A DNA stretch of 5,268 nt, taken from contig JAJZYO010000170.1 of NCBI GenBank assembly GCA_021798075.1, forward strand, positions 1 to 5,268, read 5' to 3'. The first letter of the stretch is position 1. The number at the start of each line of letters is the position of its first letter. The translations under genes and the position numbers were made by a program. Source of the stretch: Actinomycetes bacterium. GTDB lineage: Bacteria; Actinomycetota; Acidimicrobiia; Acidimicrobiales; Palsa-688. Below, one piece after another: positions 1 through 4,897 of the stretch. The notes below the pieces were generated by a model, which saw only the letters and a list, made by a program, of their open reading frames with translations, was not told the DNA's origin and ran no database searches.

Positions 1-186
1 GAAGAGGTGGCTGGCGTCGAAGCCGACCACCGGGCGTTCGCGGCCAACGGGGGGCTCTTCGAGCAGGCCCTGCCAGAAGGCCTCGGTGCCGACGCCACAC
101 GACGCCACCACGCCGAGGCCGGTGATGACCACGCGCCGGCCGGCGAGCGCACCTGAGCCGTCGGGACCAGGGCTGAGGGCGAGCAT
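1..186 (-). CDS. fabF: 3-oxoacyl-ACP synthase II (KAS II), N-terminal fragment
   Basis: Beta-ketoacyl-ACP synthase II elongates acyl-ACP by decarboxylative condensation with malonyl-ACP in the cytoplasm. Only the first 62 codons are here; the frame is open to base 1, so the gene continues off the left edge and the catalytic Cys-His-His residues are not visible. What is seen is the typical KAS start: residues 17-26 read RRVVITGLGV, followed by ASCGVGTEAFWQGLL and GFDASHLF, matching the first strand and helix of the thiolase fold. The ATG overlaps the acpP stop as TGATG, and no clear Shine-Dalgarno lies just before it, so translation is probably coupled to acpP. It is the last visible gene of the fabD-fabH-acpP-fabF operon. 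The first 15 residues are poorly conserved-looking, so the exact start is slightly uncertain; the family call is not. Confidence 0.9.
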   Translation of the reverse strand, partial: MLALSPGPDGSGALAGRRVVITGLGVVASCGVGTEAFWQGLLEEPPVGRERPVVGFDASHLF

Positions 187-425
187 CAGAGCTTGGAGGA
201 CACTACCTTGAACGCTTGCTCGACAGTTTCGACCCCCTCGAGCTCGGACTCTGGCACGTCGATGCCGAAGCGCTCCTCGAGCGCCATGACGAGCTCGACC
301 AGGTCCAAGCTGTCGGCATCGAGGTCTTCGGCGAAACGTGCTTCGGGGACGACCTTGGCCGGGTCGACCTGCAGCACTTCGACTGCACACTCCTTGAACT
401 GCTCAAAGGACTCTTCGGGCCCCAT
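186..425 (-). CDS. acpP: acyl carrier protein
   Basis: This 79-residue acidic protein carries growing acyl chains on a 4'-phosphopantetheine arm for the type II fatty acid synthase. The attachment motif is clear: DADSLDLVEL, with Ser39 as the predicted phosphopantetheine site, followed by the recognition helix (LVELVMALEERFGIDVPE) typical of ACP helix II-III. Length and charge are normal for the family. The ATG is preceded by GGGAGG at 431-436 with a 5-base gap, the best ribosome binding site within the operon, as expected for the most abundant product of the cluster. It sits between fabH (45 bases upstream) and fabF (stop/start overlap). No phosphopantetheinyl transferase is in the window. 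Confidence 0.97.
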   Translation of the reverse strand: MGPEESFEQFKECAVEVLQVDPAKVVPEARFAEDLDADSLDLVELVMALEERFGIDVPESELEGVETVEQAFKVVSSKL

Positions 426-430
426 CTCTT

Positions 431-436
431 CCTCCC
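431..436 (-). promoter_or_regulatory. ribosome binding site of acpP
   Basis: On the minus strand this reads GGGAGG, five bases before the acpP ATG at 425. It is a strong anti-16S match inside the 45-base fabH-acpP gap and fixes the acpP start. It fits independent high-level translation of ACP rather than coupling to fabH. Confidence 0.8.
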
Positions 437-470
437 AGTCTCAGGTTCAGGACTCGATGAAAAATCAACA

Positions 471-1532
471 CTAGTTGGCAGGCAGGGTAGCCGGTGGTGA
501 TGAGGTCGCCCGCGCCCCTGTCCACCGCCACACCGCGGACGCCCAGGTCATCCCCGCGCCGAAGCCGGCGAAGAGCACGAGGTCACCGGCAGAGAGCCTT
601 CCGGTGTCGGCGGCCGCCGTCAGCGCGATCGGGATCGAGGCCGACGACGTGTTGCCCGTGTCCTCGATCACGGAGGCGATGCGTTCTTTCGGGATGCCGA
701 GGCGCTCGGCGATGGCGTCCATGATGCGAGAGTTGGCCTGGTGGGGCACGAAGAGCGAGATGTCGGCTGCTGCGACCTTGGCCCGCTCCAGGCTCCGGAG
801 GGCTGATTCGACCGTTATGCGCACGGCCCTCCGGAAGACTTCCTGGCCGCGCATGGCCATGCCCGGGCCACCGTGGTCCGCGTAGCAGAGGGCGACAAGC
901 GAGCCGTCCACCCCGATGTCCCAGCCGAGCAGTGACGCCTCGCCCGGGACTGCTTCGACCACCACGGCGCCGGCGCCGTCGCCGAAGAGGAAGGCATTGG
1001 AACGGTCATGCCAGTTGGTTATGCGCGAGAGGGTCTCGGCGCCTATCAGGAGCACGCGTTCCGCGCCGGCGGCGACGAACGAAGCGGCGGTGACAAGGCC
1101 GTAGGTGAACCCGGCGCAGGCCGCGTTGATGTCCATCGCGCCGCCCCTTATCGACAAGGCGTGGGCGACGGGGGACGAGGTCGCCGGCACGAGCTGGTCC
1201 GCGCTGGTGGTGCAGAGGACGAGGAGGTCGATGTCGTTGCCTGCGAGGCCGGCCTTTTCGAGCGCGGCCTGGCCCGCTTGGGTGGCGAGGAGCGCTGTGG
1301 TGCCCAAGCCGTCAGGAGGCGACGCCGGCGGCCTCGGGTAGACGAAGGGCCCGTCGGCCGCCCGCCGGCGCCTGATCCCGGTCCGTTCGACGATCCATTG
1401 GTCGCTCGTGTCGAACAGCGTCATTATGTCGGTGTTGGTGACCACCCGTTCGGGGAGCGCGCTCGCCCAGCTGGTGATGGCACATCCGGCGGTGCCATTG
1501 GCTGCCGGCGAGGGGCCGCTGTGGGGCGCCAT
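471..1532 (-). CDS. fabH: 3-oxoacyl-ACP synthase III (KAS III)
   Basis: FabH starts fatty acid synthesis by condensing an acyl-CoA primer with malonyl-ACP. Counting from the ATG at 1532 (353 residues), the family triad is visible: Cys139 in AACAGFTYGL, His264 in VPHQANSRI and Asn294 in DTGNTSSASIP. FGDGAGAVVVE (183-193) and GFGAGMTWASAV near the C-terminus are also standard. The frame is open back to a GTG at 1580 (369 residues), but those extra 16 residues are low-complexity (SSPANPSPG...), overlap the end of fabD and have no Shine-Dalgarno. The ATG at 1532 lies 4 bases after the fabD stop and is preferred, although its own Shine-Dalgarno is weak, so translation is probably coupled. One oddity is a Pro-rich stretch of about a dozen extra residues (around 59-76, including FVYPRPPASPP) after the RRRR motif, where most FabH proteins have a short turn. 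The Ser/Pro-rich tail is also slightly long. Primer preference (straight or branched) cannot be read from this. Confidence 0.95.
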   Translation of the reverse strand: MAPHSGPSPAANGTAGCAITSWASALPERVVTNTDIMTLFDTSDQWIVERTGIRRRRAADGPFVYPRPPASPPDGLGTTALLATQAGQAALEKAGLAGNDIDLLVLCTTSADQLVPATSSPVAHALSIRGGAMDINAACAGFTYGLVTAASFVAAGAERVLLIGAETLSRITNWHDRSNAFLFGDGAGAVVVEAVPGEASLLGWDIGVDGSLVALCYADHGGPGMAMRGQEVFRRAVRITVESALRSLERAKVAAADISLFVPHQANSRIMDAIAERLGIPKERIASVIEDTGNTSSASIPIALTAAADTGRLSAGDLVLFAGFGAGMTWASAVWRWTGARATSSPPATLPAN

Positions 1533-1536
1533 CGGC

Positions 1537-2850
1537 TCAGCGGGACCTGAGCCAGGCGAGGGGTTGGCCGGGCTGGACACGTTCGCCCGGGTGGGCGAGC
1601 ACCCCCATCAGCTCGCCGGCGAAGGGGCTCCGCACCTCGGTGCCGGACACCAGGCCGACGATGTCGCCGATCGCGATCGGCCGTGGCACGCTTCCGGCGG
1701 CGGTTTCGGTGGCCGCGGCCCCGTTGGCCAGGGCGGCGTTGGCGCTGGCCTCGCCGGCGCCGGCCTCGCCGGCGCCTCCTCCGCCACCCTCAGCCGCTAC
1801 GGCAGGGGGCGGGAGCTCGAAGAGCCCGGCGCAGGGGCTCACGACCAGGCGTTCGAAGAGGTAGAGGCGCTCGCCCTCGTGGCCGGCGTGGGCCGCCGGG
1901 GCGACGGCCGCTTCGCCGGCGAGTGTTGCCACGAGCGTGTCGAGGTCGTCGGGCGCGGCAATGGCCAGCGTCCGGGCCGAGGGGGCAGTTGCCCGTACCA
2001 GCGGACACAGTGGCCCACCCGGGCCCAGCTCGCAGAAGAGCTGGTCACCCGCCCGGCCGTCAGCCCCTAACCGCTCGGCGAGCGCGAGCACGCTCTGGCG
2101 CCAGCGGACCGGGCTGCGCAGCTGGGCCGACAGCAGCGAGGGCCACTCCCCGGGCTCGGCATGGGGGAGGGCGTCCACATTGGCCACCACCGGCACGTCC
2201 AGCGCGTAGAACGTGGCCTCTTCCAGCGCCTTGCGCAGCCGCGGCTGGGCGGGGGTCATCAGGGCAGTGTGGAACGCCCCGCTCACGGCCAGCTGCTTGA
2301 CGGAGGTGGCGCCCAGCTCGCGCGCCACTTCCGCGGCACGGTGGGCGGCGTCGGGCCGGCCGGCGATCACGCACTCGCCGGGGGCGTTGGAGTTGGCCAG
2401 CCACACATCGCCGTCTGCCCTCCGGCAGGCGATGCGGGCGGTCTCGTCGTCCACGCCCGAGAGCGCCAGCATTATCCCCGGGCTCTCCTCGGCCGCCTCC
2501 TGCATGGCCTCGCCCCGCTCGCTCACCAGGCGTACGGCGTCGTCGAAGCCGAGGCCGCCGGCGGCTACCAGGGCGGTGTACTCGCCCAGGCTGTGGCCGG
2601 CGCAGGCGGTCGGCTCGACGCCCAAACGTTCGACGGCGTCGAGCACCACGAGGCCCATCACGAAGGTGGCGAGCTGGGCGTTGCGGGTCTCGGCCAGCTC
2701 GCCGGCGCCTGCCTCGAGGAGCAGGTAGGCGATGTCCCGGCCGGCGAGGCGGGAGGCGTCCTGGACCACCTCCCAACTGGGGTGGTCGCGCCAAGCGCGT
2801 CCCATCCCTGGCCTCTGGGACCCCTGCCCTGGGAAAACGAACGCCGGCAC
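1537..2850 (-). CDS. fabD: malonyl-CoA:ACP transacylase with C-terminal biotinyl/lipoyl-like domain
   Basis: FabD moves malonate from CoA to ACP, feeding FabH and FabF. I place the start at the GTG at 2850 (437 residues): AAGGAGG lies 6 bases upstream, and the protein then begins VPAFVFPGQGSQ, the usual FabD start. The frame is also open to an ATG at 2877, but that would put the ribosome binding site inside the gene. Catalytic features (GTG numbering): GQGSQ 8-12, nucleophile Ser87 in GHSLGEYTAL, Arg112 in ERGEAM, His194 in GAFHTALM, and LGPGGPL near 275. The normal transacylase ends near residue 310. A further ~125 residues follow: strand-like RLVVSPCAGLFELPP (334-348), a ~40-residue Gly/Ala/Glu linker, then IAIGDIVGLV, EVRSPFAGEL and GERVQPGQPLAWL to the end. 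This split pattern resembles the biotin carboxyl carrier hammerhead fold, but the EAMK hairpin is missing and the whole C-terminal half has no lysine. The transacylase call is firm; the domain call is by pattern. Confidence 0.94.
   Translation of the reverse strand: MPAFVFPGQGSQRPGMGRAWRDHPSWEVVQDASRLAGRDIAYLLLEAGAGELAETRNAQLATFVMGLVVLDAVERLGVEPTACAGHSLGEYTALVAAGGLGFDDAVRLVSERGEAMQEAAEESPGIMLALSGVDDETARIACRRADGDVWLANSNAPGECVIAGRPDAAHRAAEVARELGATSVKQLAVSGAFHTALMTPAQPRLRKALEEATFYALDVPVVANVDALPHAEPGEWPSLLSAQLRSPVRWRQSVLALAERLGADGRAGDQLFCELGPGGPLCPLVRATAPSARTLAIAAPDDLDTLVATLAGEAAVAPAAHAGHEGERLYLFERLVVSPCAGLFELPPPAVAAEGGGGGAGEAGAGEASANAALANGAAATETAAGSVPRPIAIGDIVGLVSGTEVRSPFAGELMGVLAHPGERVQPGQPLAWLRSR
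1747..1776 (-). repeat. 15-base tandem repeat in the fabD linker
   Basis: Two exact 15-base copies, 1747-1761 and 1762-1776, encode GAGEA twice in the linker between the transacylase and the C-terminal domain of FabD. The flanking bases continue in the same GC-rich style with imperfect partial copies. Linker length is therefore likely to vary among relatives by repeat slippage; because the unit is a multiple of three, changes would stay in frame. Confidence 0.85.
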
Positions 2851-2856
2851 TTGCAG

Positions 2857-2863
2857 CCTCCTT
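2857..2863 (-). promoter_or_regulatory. ribosome binding site that sets the fabD start
   Basis: The minus strand reads AAGGAGG here, a near-perfect Shine-Dalgarno, six bases before GTG at 2850. It falls inside codons 5-7 of the longer ATG(2877) frame, which argues that the ATG start is wrong and that the GTG is used. Confidence 0.8.
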
Positions 2864-2918
2864 AGGTCTTGCAACATTCTGACCTACTCGCTCCCGGGAT
2901 GGTAACAACCGAGGTCAG
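2864..2918 (-). promoter_or_regulatory. candidate fab operon promoter/operator with three AGGTC half-sites
   Basis: Just upstream of fabD, AGGTC occurs at 2864-2868, its inverse GACCT at 2881-2885, and AGGTC again at 2912-2916. The outer pair extends to a perfect 7-base inverted repeat, CTGACCT (2879-2885) and AGGTCAG (2912-2918), with centres 33 bases apart, close to three helical turns. On the minus strand a weak promoter can be drawn between them: TTGTTA (2903-2908), 16 bases, then TAGGTC (2881-2886), so one half-site would cover the -10. In Streptomyces the homologous operon is controlled from upstream of fabD by FasR; whether these sites serve such a regulator is inference. The -10 match is poor. 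Confidence 0.35.
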
Positions 2919-3056
2919 GGGCATGGGCCTCGCCGGCGGTGTGGCCTGTCGCGAGGTGCAGGTGCCTGGGGGGCCGGCGGGTGGCAGGAAGCGCACCGAG
3001 GGGTGGGCCCGTCGTCGTGCCAGGGGGACGGGGAGCCTGCAGTCCTTGCTCGCAGG

Positions 3057-3111
3057 AGCGCGTTGCACCCGCAGGGCTCGGGCTGGGCGCAGCGTCCCTG
3101 CGCAACGCTCT
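3057..3111. other. GC-rich stem-loop (leader RNA element or terminator candidate)
   Basis: Nested complementarity gives a long hairpin. The outer arm GCGTTG (3060-3065) pairs with CAACGC (3103-3108); after a 4-base bulge (3066-3069) the inner arm CGCAGGG (3070-3076) pairs with CCCTGCG (3096-3102). The 19-base apical part can form a further 3-bp GCT/AGC stem. Two more pairs (3057-3111, 3058-3110) extend the base beyond one mismatch. No T-run follows on either strand, so a classic intrinsic terminator is not obvious. On the minus strand it would lie about 210 bases before fabD, in a possible 5' leader. Confidence 0.4.
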
Positions 3112-3179
3112 GGGTGGTCGCCGATGTGGCGCCGGCGGGCGAGGCCCCGGCCCGCGGGCCCGGGATGGCGCGAAAACCT

Positions 3180-3280
3180 GCAGATGTGGTTCGGTGCAAG
3201 CCGCATCGGTCGGTTTTTTGGCCAGAACCAGCGCATTTTCTGGTAGATGTGGCTGGAGCGAGAACACATCGGTCAGTTTT
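3180..3280. repeat. pair of imperfect 38-base direct repeats flanking a dyad
   Basis: Copy 1 (3180-3217) and copy 2 (3243-3280) match at 26 of 38 positions with no gap. The matches are concentrated in two blocks: AGATGTGG at the left and CATCGGTC then a base plus GTTTT at the right. The copies are offset by exactly 63 bases, six helical turns. Between them lies an inverted repeat, CCAGAA (3222-3227) and TTCTGG (3238-3243). GATGTGG also occurs a third time at 3123-3129 without the second block. Phasing and placement between divergent genes suggest protein-binding sites; this is inference. Confidence 0.45.
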
Positions 3281-3375
3281 GGGACGGGCCAGTGAAGGCG
3301 GCTGCGGGCTACCGTGTCACCCGCCCGATGTTTGGACCAGCGGCCGCGGGGGCAGGATGAAACTTTGTCCTTAGC

Positions 3376-3417
3376 AAAAGGAGGCGGACTGACTTGAAGG
3401 GCATAAGGGGAGTGTAG
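3376..3417 (+). other. strong Shine-Dalgarno followed by a seven-codon frame (possible leader)
   Basis: AAAAGGAGG at 3376-3384 is followed nine bases later by TTG at 3394, then six more codons and TAG (3415-3417), giving L/M-K-G-I-R-G-V. No longer frame uses this ribosome binding site. It lies 100 bases before the membrane-protein gene on the same strand, so it could be a leader peptide, the relic of a lost gene, or chance in a purine-rich stretch. Confidence 0.2.
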
Positions 3418-3499
3418 AAAGGTACTCACACATAGCGGAGCGGTGGAGACGGCCTTTGGCGACTTGTCCTACCTGGCGGCGCGGGCCGTTTCCAATGCG

Positions 3500-3507
3500 A
3501 AGGGAGG
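3500..3507 (+). promoter_or_regulatory. ribosome binding site of the membrane-protein gene
   Basis: AAGGGAGG lies nine bases before the ATG at 3517 and supports that start. The word TTTCCAATG occurs twice, at 3489-3497 and 3511-3519, so there are two nearby ATGs. Only the second follows the ribosome binding site and opens the frame with membrane helices. Confidence 0.7.
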
Positions 3508-3516
3508 CATTTTCCA

Positions 3517-4152
3517 ATGACTGTTACCCAGTTCGGACCTCGCCACCGGTGGCGCCAGCTCGAGATCGCTCTGCCCTTGGCCTGGTCGTACCGGCCGCTC
3601 GTAGCCGCGGGGACGGGCCTGCTCATAACGCTTCTGGCGGCCTGGGGTGGGATAGTGGCGTTCGTGGGCCCTATGTTCGGTTTTCGTGTCACTGCCGGCT
3701 CCTCCTGGCAGTGGACGACGAACAACTGGCTGCTGCACCTCGTGCCGGGGGCGGTAGGCGTGCTCGCCGGCATCATGGTCTTGTTTTGGGCGTCGTCAGC
3801 CGCGGCGGGCGCGCGTGACGGTCTTCGTTTGGCGGCCCTCATGGCGCTGGCCGCCGGCGCCTGGTTCGTCATAGGGCCGGCAGCCTGGACCACGTTCGAG
3901 ACCTCGTCGGCCTATCACACGGCTGCCACGAGTGCGGGGGCCTTCCTGTACCGGCTCGGCGCCAACCTGGGGCCCGGGTTCTTGCTCGGCGCTCTGGGTG
4001 GTATGGCGTTGAAGGCCAGCGCTCCGGTGGCTGCGGTGCTAGATGCAGCGGGCGAGCCAAGAACTGTCGCTCCGCCTTCAGCCCAAACTGAGCCAACGGC
4101 CACCCTGCCCTCTGCCCAAGCGGACGCTCCTTCTACCCGGGCGGAGCCGTGA
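3517..4152 (+). CDS. four-helix integral membrane protein of unknown function
   Basis: I do not recognise a named family. The 211-residue product has a basic N-terminus (PRHRWRQ), then four hydrophobic segments at about 28-54, 71-95, 101-124 and 148-168, and a Pro/Ala/Thr/Ser-rich polar tail from about 175 to the end. The two helix pairs look related: each has Ala-Trp, then a Gly-Pro (51-52 and 120-121), then a Pro-Gly (77-78 and 153-154) nine residues before a Met. This suggests an internal 2+2 duplication, as seen in small SPW-repeat-type membrane proteins, though the SPW motif itself is absent. No catalytic motif, metal site or signal peptidase site is evident. The start is supported by AAGGGAGG nine bases upstream. 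It diverges from the fab operon and has no same-strand partner close by, so context gives no function. Confidence 0.75.
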   Translation: MTVTQFGPRHRWRQLEIALPLAWSYRPLVAAGTGLLITLLAAWGGIVAFVGPMFGFRVTAGSSWQWTTNNWLLHLVPGAVGVLAGIMVLFWASSAAAGARDGLRLAALMALAAGAWFVIGPAAWTTFETSSAYHTAATSAGAFLYRLGANLGPGFLLGALGGMALKASAPVAAVLDAAGEPRTVAPPSAQTEPTATLPSAQADAPSTRAEP

Positions 4153-4193
4153 CGTAAGACTAAAAGCCCCGCCTGGTATAGGAGAGCATCCCA

Positions 4194-4211
4194 GTGGCGG
4201 CCGGCCGCCAC
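4194..4211. terminator. perfect 18-base palindrome between convergent genes
   Basis: GTGGCGGCC followed by GGCCGCCAC is its own reverse complement. As RNA it would fold as a 7-bp GC stem with a CCGG loop on either strand. It lies 41 bases after the membrane-protein stop and 34 bases from the end of the converging dps remnant, the right place for a two-way terminator. There is no T-run, so an intrinsic terminator is not certain; a protein-binding palindrome is the alternative. Confidence 0.4.
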
Positions 4212-4245
4212 GCTCACGGTTGTGTCCAGGGCGTGCTGGCCCGCC

Positions 4246-4620
4246 TTAGGGCTGGAGCATGCTTCGCAGCAGCATCCAGGCGTTGCTTTCGTGGACCTGC
4301 ATGCGTTGGGTGAGCAGGTCGGCCGCCGGCTGGTCGTGGGCTCGCTCCACGGCGGGGAAGACCGAGCGCGCCGTGCGCACAAGAGCTTCTCGACCTTGGA
4401 CGAGCCGGCGGACCATCTCGGTGCCGTCGGGTGGTCGTAGTCTTCGGAGATCGACAACAGGGCAACGAACTCGTGGCAGCTGCCCGCTGAACGACGCCAA
4501 GAAGCGCCCTTCGAACCCGGTAGTGCCCCTATTGGTAACCAGGACGTTGTGACAGTTGGCCCTACCCGGAGATGGGAAAAGGGCGGTAGATCCACAGGTG
4601 TGCGGACCGGAGAAGTGCAC
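4246..4620 (-). pseudogene. Dps/ferritin-like protein remnant, frameshifted
   Basis: Dps proteins are ferritin-fold dodecamers that oxidise and store iron and protect DNA. The last 60 codons (4428-4246) read like the Dps C-terminal helix region: DGTEMVRRLV, ALVRTARSVFPAVE, then ADLLTQRMQVHE and AWMLLRSMLQP before TAA. Immediately upstream the same frame loses the pattern, but the neighbouring frame gives HEFVALLSISEDYDHP, which is what should precede it. One missing base in the C-run at 4429-4431 would join them. Further upstream the match jumps frame again: HFSGPH at about 4617-4600 resembles the Dps ferroxidase-helix motif, while the 34 codons between are scrambled, and no start with a ribosome binding site is visible. 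The frame containing the C-terminus opens at a GTG (4620) just after two stops. Either the gene has decayed or several indel errors are present. The C-terminal call is fairly firm; limits are approximate. Confidence 0.55.
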
Positions 4621-4699
4621 CGATCATCAGGGCGTGGGCGTTGTCGAGCCCGTAGCTGATGCCGACGACGCCAATCCTCGGCGCACTGGGCGCCGCCAT
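4562..4699 (-). CDS. orphan 45-codon frame with GxSxG-like motif (hydrolase fragment?)
   Basis: An ATG at 4699 opens 45 codons ending in TAG, overlapping the 5' part of the dps remnant in another frame. The product contains RIGVVGISYG followed by a helix-like LDNAHALMIGALLRS. A strand, then GISYG, then a helix is the layout of the alpha/beta-hydrolase nucleophile elbow, with the Ser as nucleophile. Nothing else of such an enzyme (acid, His) is present, the frame is closed by TGA at 4739-4741 just upstream, and there is no ribosome binding site. It may be a fragment of a decayed gene or a chance frame. Confidence 0.2.
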   Translation of the reverse strand: MAAPSAPRIGVVGISYGLDNAHALMIGALLRSAHLWIYRPFPISG

Positions 4700-4897
4700 G
4701 AGCTTCGCTGTCGCCGCGGTGCTGCAGCAAGAGGCCGCTCAGCGCGCTACCCGGGATTGTTGATGCTCGCCACGTCGCCGACGGTTCTGAGTATCTACGA
4801 GCAGGCTGAGCTGAAACCGAGCCGCGGCTCGCCTTAAATTTAGTACCACGTCCGTCGAAAGGCCGCGCCAAGTTGCCTAACCACCGTTCCCTTTGAG
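4700..4897. other. gap upstream of the ATPase gene, no gene recognised
   Basis: Short frames on both strands are interrupted and show no family. The stretch around 4836-4843 (TAAATTTA, an 8-base palindrome) is the most AT-rich point of the neighbourhood and lies 55-62 bases before the ATPase ATG, so it may be part of its promoter; no clear -35/-10 pair or Shine-Dalgarno could be assigned. Confidence 0.4.

Larger units (their letters stand above)
2919..3516. other. long intergenic region with no convincing gene
   Basis: Open frames exist on both strands here, but all are Arg/Pro/Gly-rich products of GC-rich DNA with no domain, no ribosome binding site at a plausible start and no recognisable family. 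I therefore read the stretch as the divergent control region between the leftward fab operon and the rightward membrane-protein gene. Distinct elements inside it (stem-loop at 3057-3111, direct repeats at 3180-3280, short leader-like frame at 3394-3417) are listed separately. Base composition becomes less GC-rich from about 3170 onwards, with T- and A-runs (3213-3219, 3376-3379), which fits regulatory rather than coding DNA. I found no tRNA and no riboswitch class I can name. Confidence 0.6.

Noticed and set aside
1408..2070. 220-codon plus-strand frame opposite fabH and fabD
   Set aside because: Gly/Ala-rich antisense shadow with no ribosome binding site and no recognisable motif.
2060..2908. 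282-codon minus-strand frame overlapping fabD
   Set aside because: Arg-rich shadow of fabD in another frame; fabD has all catalytic motifs and the better codon pattern.
3304..3324. GCGGG-N11-CCCGC inverted repeat
   Set aside because: Only five pairs with an 11-base loop in GC-rich DNA; expected by chance.
3394..3416. TTGAAG and TAGAAA as a promoter for the membrane-protein gene
   Set aside because: Spacing is 15 bases and the -10 match is weak, so not strong enough to list as a promoter.
2884..3429. Minus-strand 181-codon frame in the intergenic region, containing a repeated K-x-TD...PHL pattern
   Set aside because: The repeated amino-acid pattern only reflects the 63-base direct DNA repeat, whose offset is by chance a multiple of three. 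The rest is Pro/Arg-rich, without domain or ribosome binding site.
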